Shown: in pieces, positions 19,701-31,621 of the stretch
Numbering within the stretch: position 1 is the stretch's first letter
Layout: each line of letters opens with the position of its first letter
NCBI GenBank assembly: GCA_028673005.1
Contig: CM054118.1
Location: 9,686,082-9,750,081 of the forward strand
Direction of reading: 5' to 3'
Length of the DNA: 64,000 bases
Source of the DNA: Tanypteryx hageni
Taxonomy: Eukaryota; Arthropoda; Insecta; Odonata; Petaluridae
Translations under genes and position numbers: made by a program
The notes under the pieces: generated by a model
The model's input: only the letters and a program-made list of their open reading frames with translations
Told to the model about the DNA's origin: nothing
Databases searched by the model: none

Positions 19701-22700
19701 TATAACTGTTATAAATAGCTTATATACAAAGCAGCTATTTATAATGATGATTATGAGTAAATTTGCAGCTTAGTCTTTGTTTCGTTGAATTGTAAAGTTA
19801 TTAAGAATTTTTATCTAATTATGTTAACTCATCTTGTTCTATTCTGATTAAGACTGAAGAAGAATCCACCTGTGTTCCTCGAGGAATTCTCAAAACACCT
19901 GAAGGAGGAAGGGACCAGCGACACATGAGTGTTTATCACCATGTTCTGATTTTTCTGCATTAGATTTAACCTGATGCCTGAATCCATTTGATAGTGCCAA
20001 TCATAGAAGAAATAAACATATAATTATAAAGTCAACAACAAAACATTTGTTCTCCTATTACAAGATTTAAAATATGAATCAAAATTATCTGCTGAATCTC
20101 CATATATATTTCTAATAATGTTTAGACGCTTCTACCAATTTCCTAACTTTACCCTGTTTTTTCCAGGTAAAATTTTACCAACACATAAGATTTGCTGATG
20201 AAGAAACTAAGGGTGGCGCAGGAGCCATGGCATTGGTATATATCCCCCTTTCATTAAAATATCTTATATGCTACACCCCAACACGCTACTTGCACCAAGG
20301 TCGTTTGGCACACGTAGGCTTTGGGTGGTCTTGAGACCAAGAGTTTTCCGAGGGCAGAAGTCCATGATTGTGTAGAGGAAGCAGGTGTCGAGAGAGGGCA
20401 AAATAGTATTACGAGGGAGAGGAGATGGGAAGTGTGGGAAAGGAATGCTTTCACAGCAGGAGTGAGAACATGGGAAGAAAGGTTCACGATTTCCTCTGGT
20501 TTGCATGAGTTGGTGATGGTAGTGGCAGCGGTGTGTGGAAAATTGGAGCGCTTCAATGGATTGCGGGTTGGAAATTTGTGGGCCTTTTTCAGAAAATGAG
20601 TGGGGGTGAGATTGGGAATCCCAGAAAATCTGCAAGGCAGGGCTTTTGGCCAAGGAATGGCAGGGACGGAGGAGATTTGTTGGTCTCACCAGCTGATATG
20701 AACGGAAGGGGTAGTAGCGCTAATTGGAGGTGCCGGATGCACATCAGGGAAAGTTTATAGACAAGTCTGTGGCAATGTGCGGTGATATTTTAGCCACTTG
20801 AAGTATATATATGTCAAAGTTTAAGTGTTTCTTGTAAGATACTAATAAAATGACTTCTGCCAACTTGGAGATTTTTATTCTAATTACATTAATACAAATA
20901 ATATTTTTTCAATAGAAGAAGTTCCTCTGAATACAGTTGATGTACTTAATTGATTATCTAAAAGAGGATCATAGTCGCAAAGTACATTTAAATATTCTAT
21001 ATATATATAATTACCTCGATTCATTGAATCCTAAGATTCGTCATGACCTTACAAAGGAGGCTCTGTTTAGATAAATAGCATATTGCATCCATGAGACTTT
21101 TCAAAATATATCTCTATTTTTATTCACTTGTTCATTATGTCGACTTATTTCAATTTTTCGTTGGTATTCAATTAAAGTGTCAATTCTTTAAATTCATGTT
21201 GCATAAGTTATAACTGTATATATTAACAAATTTTTCGCTATCAATTATCAATAATATTTTATTGCTTTTGCGACGAATGATGGCCAACTATTCCAGTTTG
21301 GGGATGAGTGAGTTCCTTAGTGCCAGTATTGAGAACAGTAATAATCTCACCATTGGTGTATAAGACGCAGGTTGATTTTGGGGGTCATTTTTTTGGGGAA
21401 AAAAGTGCGTCTTATATGCCGAGAAATAAGGTATATCCAACTTTGATTAAAGCAGAAGTGAATCCTTGATTTCTTCATAGGTATAGCCATATTATGTATT
21501 TCAAAGAGCAAATTAATCGTAGAATTGCACTCACGAATTATTTTAAAACGATCAAAATTTTAACAGAAACAAGAGCAAGGACACAACCTATCACTGTGAA
21601 GAACATGAATGAACTGCTGGTTAGCCCTATGCTGTTCCAAGTTATTTCACAGTCAACAATATTATGAGTGAAGGGATTAATGTAAACATATAGCATAAAG
21701 AGTCACACCACAAACACGAGGCTCATATACAAAATGGCTCTATTAGCCACTTGAGCCTTAAGCGTCAATCTCATCTGGACCCTTAGAGATTAGACAGTGG
21801 TGATATGCTCTACCTAATATTTTTTCCAATGAATAGTGTTGTTGTTGCTCTCTAAGTTTATTAATAAAGTTCTCTCCAATGCATCTCACTTCACTCAGCT
21901 AGTTGCAGTCTCACGCCCAATCAAATCCTGTTGCACGAACCGTAATATGTGTTATCTGGATATTTGGTGTTCAAAATCAGCCTGTGCTATAGTGAATTCC
22001 GTGTTATAAGAACCCGTGTAATAGGAGGGCCTAGTCTATTGTGAGACTACAATTAATTTTCCACTGATTCCCATTAGCATTAATAAAAACTTCTAAAACC
22101 TTCGGTGAGTAGGTTTGGTCTTCTTTCAGTTAATCAAGTGAATTGAATTAGTGTTTTTCAATTGAGAACTGTCACTGTTCGAATGCTATGTCAGACCGAA
22201 CCCAAGCATTTTTCTATCTAAAAACTGACTTGGTGTTCTTATATTTTGTTAATTGAACTGTTGTCACTTGATAATATAGCAGAGGTTATGCTATTATTTG
22301 AAAAATTGTTAGGATTTATCACCTAAGGAAAAAAAGAAAGAGATTGAGAGTCATTATTTCACAATACAGGCTAAAATAAAAGTGTGAAAATTGCCTAGCT
22401 GTTGAAAATAAGGAAATTACTGTATATAATTTCAAGGTTAGGGAAGAGTGGTGGTTTATCATAATACATATTTATGAAAACTGATGGTGGGATAAAATGC
22501 TGCAATACAAACTTTGCAACCATTGGACTGAAATAAAAACGTGTAGTCAAAGAAAATTGAGTAAGTGCTATCTCATAAACTTATGTGGAATTATTAATCA
22601 AATATGAAATTTTAAAAAACGTTTTCTTATTTGTGTAAATATTAAACATACTAGCCCCCCTGATGCCTACAGCATTCAATTCTGCGCCATGCACGCATAG

Positions 22701-24795
22701 CGTGGTGAATTCACAATGTGGGCTCACCTGGTGGCTTCATACCCAGACCCTTCCCTCCTCATCCAAAAATTATTTGACTAAATCAGTTTTCAAACTTTAC
22801 ACTGTTATTGATTTACTTATTCATTCATCACTCCTCCTAACTGACGCAATTCTCACCCTCCATTCCCTCCCTCCCTCCATCTCTCTCTCTCTCTACCAGG
22901 ATGCATGCGATATACCTACCATAAATCCTCTGAGGCAGAGTGTTAAGGAACGAAAAACTTAATTAGGAGGTAGAGAGATTCTTTCATTGTCGTATAATAT
23001 TAGTTAATCTTATGATTGCGTTTATCTAGTAGGATTTATATTTGAGAGAGTCTTGACATTCATTTACTCTCAAATACTCATCTATCTCCTTTTTCAACAA
23101 AATGTGTTTAATTTAGTTTCTGGAAAATATTTTTGTAATCACTCATAGAATAATTTTTGGAAATTGCTTCATCTCTACTGCATATTTTTCAAATGAACCA
23201 TCAATCTAATAATTCAAAATAATAAATAGTATGTTAAATCACAAAATCTGAAGAATACCTAATGTAGTTGCATGATATAAATGGAATATTCAATTATATA
23301 ATTTACTCTAAAAATTAACTATATGAATTCCATGTAATAATAGGTTGCTAAGTATAAATCACTCAGAAGCCTTTTTCGCTAAATTTATATCAACAACTAC
23401 CAAAATCACTTGTCTAATGCAAATTTTACATGTAAGGTCACAAAAAGAACTTTTGAGCTCAGTTTAATTATTTGGATAACCTACAAGCATAGAGTTCAAG
23501 GCCTCGATTCCTTAACATTCTTCATAATTAGTATTTTACATGTTTTTACCTTTAAATGCCGAAATTGCCTGTATGGGCACACAAAATGCCATAGCTCACG
23601 GATGTGTATTTTTCATAATATTTTTTCCACATGTTCCTTTCCCCTACAAAAGAGAAGTAGGCAATTATTCATTATTTTTACAATAAAATGATTATTATTA
23701 GAACATTTTAGTATCAGTAATTCATGAGATTTGCAATTTTTCCATAAAGTGAACAAAAATACCCCAAAATAAATTCGGCATTTAAAGGTTAATGATGAAA
23801 AATATGGTGTATTGACATCAGTCACCCAATTTTTCTCTCTTTTTTTTTAGAATATTCCAATTCACCAATCAAAATCTTGTGGAACCATTGAATCTGGATC
23901 AAATGATAGTAAAGAAGCTGATTTGTCAATCTCGAAGCAATTATTTAGTCAACTCAGTGACAAGTTTCAAAATAAAATGATTGAAGCAAAGGAGTTATCA
24001 AAGTCTCTTCCGCGATGTAAATCATATGAAGACTTACATGAACTAAAAATGTCTAGGACTTTTTTAATGAAGCCTGTGGCAGAACCACAAGTTCATCATA
24101 TTACCTATAAACAAGTTGCTAGTAGAAACTTAGTTAAAGCTCCGATATCATCAGCTGAATTAGATAGCATTACTTATCAATCAATTTCATCAAATGGAAA
24201 CATAAAATCGACTAAAAAGTTATCAAAATATATTTCTCAGCAGCAGGTTTATGATGAAATAATGCCCGAAATGTCCACTACAGAAAATGAAATTCCTGGT
24301 ACATCCAAAGATTTCTCCAAATTGGAAATGACGAAGAAGAATTTAGAGAGTCACTTAGCAACTGAGGAAATGATTTCTGAAATGATAACAAAAGGAAATG
24401 AAAGAATCAAAAAAAGGAATGAAGTTCCAACTTTGAGCTGGGATTCAGCACTTGATCAACATACAACCATGATTATCTTACCTCCTCTTTCTAATACCCT
24501 CTCCCCCAAACAAGTGACAAAAACGAATGAAAGTAAACCTCTTTCAACTTATCATCAAGTCCAAGGAGACTACAAAGAGAGTTTTGATGAGATTTCCAAA
24601 GGAAATTTTATACCTAATGCCAATCAAGCAAGACATCATTCTCTATCTAAGCATCTTTCACTTGATAGCTTGATTTATGCTTCAGAGTACAAAGATTCAG
24701 AAAATGCCTTAGAATTATCTTTTTGTAGACAGAAAAGTACAATTCATATTTCAAATCCAGTAAATGAAAGAGATGAGAAATATAAAACAATGTAG
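16702..24795 (+). CDS. Putative membrane-anchored PP1 regulator, copy 1 (donor-site mutant)
   Basis: Proposed exons: 16702-16714 (MSDE, donor AAG|GTATTT), 17178-17350, 19853-19924, 20167-20235 and 23851-24795 (stop TAG). All phases agree, giving 423 residues. Residues 1-62: a short head, one membrane segment (YISIGAAISFLGCIVCWRIW) and the basic stretch RRCYGRRRRW. Exon 3 carries RGILKTP: GILK fits the SILK motif of PP1 partners. Exon 4 begins VKF, so the junction forms RHVKF, an RVxF motif eight residues after GILK, followed by YQHIRFADEE. SILK before RVxF is the usual order in PP1 regulators. Exon 5 is Ser/Thr/Lys-rich and looks disordered. In this copy the exon 3 donor is AT (19925-19926) where copies 2 and 3 have GT. 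Skipping exon 3 keeps frame but removes GILK and RH; reading through soon meets a stop. The weakest part is the 13-nt first exon. The family is not recognised. Confidence 0.6.
16782..17035. repeat. tRNA-like A-box and RTE-like tail inside intron 1
   Basis: TAGCTCAGTTGATTAGCG at 16782-16799 looks like a tRNA A-box, but no B-box follows. The rest, on the minus strand, reads KIRRTDRTKDKEVD and RKRKARVS...ENANLCFLDF, similar to the KIKWTDR and GKRERGRKRF parts of the RTE protein at 2450-4072. It is possibly a decayed SINE/LINE composite. It recurs in units 2 and 3. Confidence 0.35.
18637..18775 (-). pseudogene. Tc1-like transposase relic, unit 1
   Basis: The minus strand reads FQQDNDPLHTSKAVKN, then after a frameshift PWPGNSPDMNTFEANWG. 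These are the second catalytic Asp block (QQDNDPKHTS) and the WP..SPD.NP.EN.W block with the third catalytic residue of Tc1-type transposases. It lies in intron 2 of the array gene. A plus-strand ORF over the same bases (18498-18761) is its antisense shadow. Confidence 0.75.
19677..19698. repeat. (AT)n microsatellite, unit 1 (about 22 nt)
   Basis: A pure AT repeat in intron 2. At the same place unit 2 has about 36 nt (35393-35428) and unit 3 about 53 nt (51375-51427). Confidence 0.9.
20264..20760. other. GC-richer block in intron 4, unrecognised
   Basis: It has clearly higher G content on the plus strand than the surrounding intron and is open on both strands (minus 141 codons, plus 92 codons). 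No domain, catalytic motif or splice-bounded exon was recognised. It is conserved at 35990-36490 and 51998-52491 but with frame changes, so it is probably a transposon fragment rather than a gene. Confidence 0.4.
21354..21434. mobile_element. Short inverted-repeat relic, pogo-like ends
   Basis: TATAAGACGCA and TGCGTCTTATA-type ends face each other across about 45 bp, followed by GCCGAGAAATAAGGTA. This resembles the GTCTTATA..CCG.AAAATACGGTA ends of pogo/Tigger-group elements. It is also at about 37085 and 53085. Confidence 0.35.
22860..22896. repeat. (CCCT)n/(CT)n microsatellite
   Basis: CCCTCCCTCC followed by (CT)n. It is shorter in unit 3 (about 54595-54617) than in units 1 and 2. Confidence 0.8.
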
Positions 24796-24798
24796 CAA

Positions 24799-25036
24799 TG
24801 AATCAAGAAAAGGAATCCGAGTTTAGCTGTTTTCATATCCCTAACACAGTATCTTACTTTAGTCCTTCATGTACAAGGTTGCTTACAAACTTTCCAGAGT
24901 AGTATCGGTGATATAGAACCCAAATCAATTCTGATACCTATCAATAATGAAATTGATTCAACTACCTATAATATGGGAAGTAAAATTGCAGTTGATGTTG
25001 TATTTAGTTCAGAAGGAGGACTAAATGAGGTAAAAT
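24799..25036 (+). pseudogene. Frameshifted exon-like segment after the gene stop, unit 1
   Basis: Directly after the TAG of exon 5, ATGAATCAAGAAAAG opens a second frame that is fully open only in unit 3 (56444-56683). Here one extra base in ATGTACAAGGTTGC breaks it. The translation style (Ser-rich, with IPINNEIDSTTYN) resembles exon 5, and GAG|GTAAAA near its end could be an old donor. It may be the former continuation of the protein before a frameshift shared by all copies. Confidence 0.4.
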
Positions 25037-26088
25037 AGAAACATTCTTCAAAAAATAACAAGGAATACTTTACATAAATACTACTGAATTAACCTTGCCT
25101 AATCTGAAATGCTTTATCTGTCACAAACCAAAATGTAATTACTCTATATTATTAGTTTTCTTGAATTGATCGAAAATCTAAGGTGTTTCTAAAAATTTAA
25201 TAGTAGGAAGAGAGGGTAACTTTCTGAATAAATATTGTTGAGAAAAAGATGTAAATATATAACCACCATATCGTAAAATGATAAATTAAGGTGGGAAAGT
25301 CGGTTACAATTTAGGAAAATAAGGAATATTTTCTTTAGTAATGTACCTCGATGTTGCGAATTTTAAATTAAAATGAAGTGAAGAATTTCAATAATGGTTT
25401 TTGAAAAAGCATTTAAATGTACATTATCATAATATTTTGTATCTATTCTTCCAATACTCTCCTTGTACTAACTCTTATATGAAGTACTTAATCAAATTCC
25501 TATGATTATTCCTTTGTTTTTGTAATTAATATTTCCTCTGAAGAATTATTATTATTATTTAAAATATAATTTGTAGAAATTTTAACAAAACTATTGCATT
25601 GATGCTATTTTGTCATTACAAGATTCAAGGAGCCTCAAAGGCTGCTGTCTCTGTGCTGTTCCTGTGATCACAATGCAAGTTTGATGATAAAAGCACAACT
25701 TTGTCAAGTATTTGTGAAAAGAAAACAATGTCTTATTGTGACTCAAATAGAAAAAAACTTTAAAAGATCTTTTTTTTTAAATAAATATTAGATGAATCTC
25801 TCTTTTGTATTCATTTCTCATGGTGAAGTTAAACAATTGACATTTTATTAAATCAATTATGCCATTCATGGTTTCTGTTGAGTTGAAGACAAATTAAAAT
25901 TATTAATTTTTTAATAGAAGATTTTTCACACAAGGAATAGGATCCAGCAATCAAAATACTATGTACTGTTCTACGTCAAAATTTAACATCAGGTTTGTAG
26001 TTTTTGATTCTAAAAAAGTGAGCAACTTGAGTCCCAATTATATATGTCCCCTATATCTCTCTGATTTGGGTAAATCAAGCAGTGGCAT

Positions 26089-26814
26089 TTACAATTTGAC
26101 TTTTAAAAGTTTTTCATTATCTGAAAAAAGTTTTTGGTACACAGAATTGTGTTTACCAAAATTTACAGGTGCATTATCTGCAGACAATGAGGAAACTGAC
26201 TGAATGTTAAGAAAATTTTTCTCGAGAACTTCAATCAGTCGATCTTTGATAGAAGCACTTGTTTCATTGGGGTCTTCATAAAAGTTCAGACGACCTTGTT
26301 TAATACCATCTTTAGATGAAAAATATTGCACCACAACGGGAAACATTTTTAAATTTCCTTTGTTTGAAGCATCAATGCCGAGAGAAAAATAATTACAATC
26401 AGCTAAATCATGTAGAAGAAGTTCTTGTGCAGCAGGTGCCAGAATACTCTCACATATGCTTATGCATTTTGTTCTGCCACATGCTACTTTGTTTGCAATG
26501 CTGGAATCACTAAATACAACAGGAAACAACTTAATGCTACTATCTTGACTACTGAAACTGTGATGGTGTTTAACCCTGTGATAAACAGACGTAACTTCAC
26601 CTGCAGTAACTAACTTTTCTTGATCAGAGTTTTTACTTTGAAGAAAACTGGATATCGACTGAGACTCGGTCATTTGTTTTATCGCTACCTTATGTGCCAC
26701 ACTTTCTGAATGGACTTTTAATTCTCTTTTCCCTTCATGTTTAACAGAGATGCCTTTACTACATAATTTGAACTCACCATTAAACTCATCTCGCTTCAGA
26801 AGCCAACTTTGCAT
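26089..26814 (-). pseudogene. hAT-type (DUF4371-like) transposase fragment, unit 1
   Basis: Open for 241 codons. An N-terminal part with LCSKGISVKHEGKRELKVHS and SVAHK looks like a half-decayed C/H zinc finger. Then VYHRVKHHHSFSSQD, CGRTKCISICESILAPAAQEL and FSLGIDASNKGNLKMFPVVV, YF...G......F, and LSADNAPVNFGKHN follow. This order is typical of hAT-derived proteins of the ZBED/DUF4371 type, where the D of the GIDASN block and of the ADN block are catalytic. Such proteins are normally 500 residues or more; here the C-terminal half is missing. The frame is open in all three units. Confidence 0.75.
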
Positions 26815-27416
26815 CTCTTAACCATCATTAAACTTTGTGGAATATTTTTTTTTTTTAAGTTGCCATTTTTCTGGGGATGAATATTGAATCTAAAAGAAAA
26901 CGTATTTAGGTGACGTTAATGCTATATATATTCAGGCTTATTAAGATAGCTACAGGACAACCAGCACATGAAAATCGAGTAGTACATACTGTACATAGTG
27001 CACATAAGTAAGCGTTAAAAGAAACAGAATAAATGTAATAATTAATATTTTTTGAAATTACCGGTCACTACTGTAATGAAAATAATATGAAGACTTTAAT
27101 GTAAGCCACATGAAAACTTACTGGACAATGCCTATTTTATTAACACTAATATATTATTGACTCCACATGCCACACAACCATGCGACACCAACCCCATGGA
27201 GTGAGTTATCAGACAAAACATAAACTAATTCTTGGCTGTGGGTCGAAAAGAAAAATCAGTATGCGCCGACAGCTCCCTAGACAGCTGGCGCCTGGTGAAT
27301 AGAAAAGCACGACTTTAATTTGCAGCAAAGTATTAGCCGTCTCACCAGCCACAGTTAAGGTGAGACCTTCACTATAATCTACAAAGTATCAAACCAGAAT
27401 GAATTTTCAAGGAATA

Positions 27417-27754
27417 TCGCCTTAGATTTCTCTAAGAAGGATCAAGTGTAACAATAAAAAATGTTAAATGTTAAAAAATCGTTGGTTATGAGAAAAGTTC
27501 CATAATCTTGCAAAATTTCAGCTTTCTTAACTAGTTAGATTGGTCTACACACTGGATTGCGTTTTCCCATGCTAACTTATGGGAGATATTCCGGGGTCTC
27601 TGGAGTCGAACCCAAGACACTGTAAGCAAAAGCGAGAATAATTCCTAATAGATATTGCGACCATCTAGCAACACTGAAAATTTAATATTCTAGCTTACCG
27701 GCAAGTGCCCATAATTAATTTACAAAAATGGCGCAATGCTTTTCTTAGAAAAAA
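27417..27754 (-). repeat. 338-bp segment with tRNA-like B-box, unit 1
   Basis: Present in units 1 and 3 (58793-59130), absent from unit 2. On the minus strand GGGTTCGACTCC (27602-27613) matches a tRNA B-box, and GATGGTCGCAATATCTATTAGG upstream loosely resembles a tRNA-Ser/Leu A-box, so it may contain a tRNA-derived SINE. No target duplication flanks it, so loss in unit 2 is as likely as gain. Confidence 0.4.
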
Positions 27755-28322
27755 CGAAAATCTTGAAAAAGTGCAACAATGCGGACGCTGAAAATTCGCA
27801 ATTGTTTAAACAAATTTTCAAGGATTATGTATTTTCGAATGTGATACGGAGGTGTATTTTTTTCCGAGGTAGGATTTGTAAAAAAACGAAATAGGGATTA
27901 TACAAATTTTGATATTTCAATTTGTTCGGCAGTTAAAAATTCATAAAGTTTAAACAAATAGATAATTGTTTAGGTACTACGGGATTATCTAGGAGGTGCG
28001 GAGGTGAATTATTTAGAATTAAAAAAATATTTGTAATGATGAAATATCTGTCTAACAATGATGTTTTCTCAAGGTGAGATAAATGCTTGCAGTATGCAAG
28101 CACCTCCTACTAGTATGTTATATATATCCTCCTCTGTAAGATATATAATGATAACCGACGTATTCACAATTTCCATTAAAAATGACGGAAAGGGATAAAT
28201 TAAAGGCATGTCCGACGAAAGGCAAGTCGAAAAAACGAACTGCGGACCAAATTTCCCAAATCTTATGACGATTGGTGGCCGCGTGATCTTCGTATGCCTT
28301 ACTCTCCAATCATGGCACTACT

Positions 28323-29010
28323 ATAGTTGAAACCTATGTGGGTATTCAACCAGAATGGCCATATTAAGACAATAATTCCGCCGAAGAGATTTTATTAAGG
28401 CTTGTCGAACCATTAGTAGGTACAAATAGAAATATTACTGGGGATAATTGGTTCACAAGCTTGCCGTTGGTGAAAAACCTACTGCATCAAAAACAATTAA
28501 CCCATGTGGCTACCATTCGACAAAATAAACGTGAGTTACTCCCAGAATTTTTACCAAATAAAAATAAGGAAGAGAAGTCATCTGTTGTTGGATTTAAAGA
28601 AGACTGTACATTGGTCTCCTATTGTCCAAAGAAAAATACGACAGTCTTAGTTATATCCCGTATGTACCACGTCGATGCTATTGATGCTGAAACGGACGCT
28701 GAAAGAAAGCCCGAAATGATAACTTTGTACAACCAAACAAAAATTGAATATGACCTAGTAGACAAACTGTCAAAAATACAATTTTGGCCAATGGTTATTT
28801 TTTATAACTTCTTAAATCTTTCGGCAATTCATTCTCTTTGGGTATATAAAGCAAATAGAGGTTACCAGCTGGTAAAAAGGAGAGAATTTATTGAAATGTT
28901 TTCATGAGAGCTTATTAGGCCGCAAATCGAGTACATGTCAACCATTAAGCAACTTCCAGTAGAAATAAGAAGGCGAGTCAAAATAGTTTTGGGATACACC
29001 GAGCAAGTGC
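28323..29010 (+). pseudogene. piggyBac transposase relic, unit 1
   Basis: Reads VETYVGIQPEWPY, stop, then EEILLRLVEPLVGTNRNIT, GDNWFTSLPLVKNLL, THVATIRQNKRELLPEF, PEMITLYNQTKIEYDLVDKL and LIRPQIEYMS. GDNWFTS (catalytic Asp) and the YN..K..YD.VD..S block are piggyBac hallmarks. In-frame stops include the one after EWPY and TGA after IEMFS. The N-terminal half with the first catalytic Asp is missing. A 148-codon piece (28461-28907) is still open. Confidence 0.8.
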
Positions 29011-29132
29011 CTCCCTCCCCCCCCACAGTCGCGACACTCAATGTTATAAAACGGGAACAGCCTAAACCTTACCCCCTACCCCCTTTACGTTTATTGAGAA
29101 AAAAATATGGCAAATCAATTTACAAAAAATAG

Positions 29133-29605
29133 CAATAATATTACTGGTCCATTGATCTGTAGAAACAAATATAGGACAAGGTTGACATAGTATAAAGATG
29201 ATTGGATATCACATAAGAGCTTCTTTAGCAGCACATCATAAGTGAAAATAAAATATTCTAAACATTATTGATGTAATAAAAGTTACACTCAAAAATATTT
29301 TAAGCAAGAACTAATAGACTGCAGTTATATCATAACAGATACATAAAATAAACTGACGTGGGCAACACATGACTTTCTCACTCACTGCACCTTGCACAGC
29401 TGCTGTGGGAAGAAAATACAAGTTAACCGTTGAGTTGACTAACAACAAACACTATCAAATAATTCACAATGAATATCAAGAAAATGGTCAGAAGCAATGT
29501 TACTAATATGTAACGCCAGATTTTTATTAAAACACAAGACACCTACCAGGTGGAGTAGAGACCATAGGAGACAATGGATAAATATCATAATGGGTCCAAA
29601 TGCCC
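29133..29605. other. Unit end, no gene recognised
   Basis: AT-rich sequence between the piggyBac relic and the next unit start, repeated at about 45120-45597 and 61090-61570. No coding or element signals were recognised. Confidence 0.4.
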
Positions 29606-29934
29606 TCACACTTTTCTGTTTCTCCGATGAGAAACATTTATTTTAAGTTTTATTAATGACGATTGTAGTAACGCCACCGTTCGAAATGTGAATGCTCGTT
29701 CAAACGTCCAAACACATGAACACTTAATGCAATATGTACTTATCCGTAGGCAATAAGGGAATAGATATATTAACCTATTAAAAATTAATGCACCTCGATA
29801 CAATTTCGATGCCACAACGAGAATCGTGGTGGCATCATATTCTTATTATGATGGTTAAAGGCAACCCATTGAATGCTTTACGAGCTACATTCATTTGCAT
29901 ACCTTGAATAAATTAATGATGTCAAAATACTTAC

Positions 29935-29993
29935 CTAACTCGAGTAACCTCCTTTTCCCTACAACTGGGGATGCAACACGGTGGCCAAACCAT
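29935..29993 (-). CDS. THAP-like first exon, unit 2
   Basis: Copy of the 14233-14291 exon with the same start codon, CCIPSC motif and GTAAGT donor. Confidence 0.35.
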
Positions 29994-30793
29994 GACGAAA
30001 TTTGCAACACTTCCCAACAACACAACACACGCTGATTCAAATCCGTAGTAACCGTTTGATTGCCGTTGGAACCAGCATAAGCGCGCGCAAACAGCAAACA
30101 AGCGTAAGCCCCCGCTACCTACTTCCCCAACTCCCCCTCAAACGTTTTGTTATATTACCCCCACCCTGGCTCCAGACGGTCCCAGTTTTGCTATCCGAGT
30201 GCCGACCCCCTGCTCCCCCCTGTGCAACAAAACTACGTGGGTCATTGCTATATTTGTACAAGAAACCTCAACAAATCCAACGATCATATTACACACATTT
30301 CTATCGGCTGTTCAGTTGCGGATTTGGATCATTTTTCATGTTCATTCCTTTCGCTTATAGTGAGTAGAATTGACGTCTTCAGTGTTTTTCACATCAATCG
30401 GTGTTCATGCTTAAGAAAAGTTCGAAATCAACTGGTCAAATAAATAAACCAAATGGTCTGCAATAGTAGTCCACGCGCCCAAACTCGTCACTAAAGACAA
30501 CGCCCCTACTGAAGGGTTAAAACCCTCCCAGCTTTATAAAGAATGAGGGGATTTTCATGACTCATCTTGCGATAATTGGTGGCTGAATGTTAATACCTGC
30601 CTAGGATGATTCATACTGGAAACTTTTCCACCAGCCACTTAAATGATCGGAGGACATGCATACATACATCACACGCACACATTCACGAACGCAATCACGC
30701 ACACACACACACACAACCACGCACACACATACGAGGATTGTCTGAAACAATTTTTTGTGAGAATAGTTTTAATCATATTTTTATGAAACTAAA

Positions 30794-30994
30794 TCACGAC
30801 CAAGGTAGATATCTGTACTGTTTTTCAATGTAGTCACATTTCATGTTAAGACCTTTGTCCAATCGTGGGACGGTATTATCTATGCCCTCTTGGAAAAAGT
30901 CAGGGCTCAATCCTATAAGCCAACGACGCACTTGACGTTGCAGAACCATGTCAGTGCTGTGTGTACTTACCAGAGAGATGCCGCTGCCTTTCAA
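30794..30994 (-). pseudogene. mariner C-terminal relic, unit 2
   Basis: Open 66-codon remnant of the element described at 15092-15291, with DFFQEGID and CDYIEKQ. Confidence 0.55.
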
Positions 30995-31607
30995 ATATCT
31001 GAGAGATGTCTCAACTTCAAGGAGGTAGTTTTGAGATTTTTTTTAGACCTACCTACATGTATTTTACAACGTACCTCTGTTTTACCTCGAGAACCGAAGG
31101 ACGTATTTTGATGAAATTTGATATTGGGAAATTTTTTAAAATTTCTCGAATATTGTTTAACATCAGACGATAATAATAATTTACATGAAAACCTACATGT
31201 TTTTTGCAACGTACCTTTTTCAACTCGTGAACCGCAGGATGTACTTTGATGAAATTGGAAAGTTTTACTAAAACCGATTTTCATGACACTTGGTGGAAAT
31301 CTCTTGCTACTTGGGACGAGCTCCCGAGGATAGTTTTTGTTTTGAAGATTGATTTTGTTTTGGGTTTGATTCCATTTACATTTACATTCATTTACATGGG
31401 GAACCTCAAATCCATCGTGCAGGCTAATTTTCTCTTGCACATTAAAATATCTAAAAATAGTAACATCGGAGCGGGATTCGTGCTATTCTCTGAAGAAATA
31501 AATGGAGATTCTAATTTATATCGTAGAATTTTGCTTATCGATCGTATTTCTTCGAATTTCGCGTAAATACTGCCGTTTTTGAAGTTTTTATCACTCGTTA
31601 CGAGAGT

Positions 31608-31621
31608 GTTGCCATAGCAAC
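31608..31621. promoter_or_regulatory. RFX X-box, unit 2
   Basis: Same perfect X-box as at 15904-15917, 798 bp before the proposed start codon of gene copy 2. Confidence 0.5.

Larger units (their letters stand above)
14031..29731. repeat. Tandem array unit 1 (about 15.7 kb)
   Basis: It starts at ATATGTACTTATCCGTAGGC after the satellite; the same sequence recurs at 29732, 45724 and 61697. Gene content and order match units 2 and 3 with scattered substitutions. Compared with units 2 and 3 it lacks about 275 bp at 27990/28000 and about 310-320 bp at about 29082. Confidence 0.97.

Noticed and set aside
20254..20760. Overlapping ORFs on both strands in intron 4
   Set aside because: Frames change between units (100, 141, 97, 78 and 65 codons). 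No recognised domain; base composition alone explains the open frames.
23410..23691. 93-codon plus-strand ORF before exon 5, repeated in all units
   Set aside because: It lies within intron 4 and has no acceptor/donor pair in phase with the gene and no recognised motif. Repetition only reflects unit duplication.
27339..27366. Hairpin GTCTCACC...GGTGAGAC as a transposon end or terminator
   Set aside because: Only an 8-bp stem with a 12-nt loop, no matching partner end and no target duplication.
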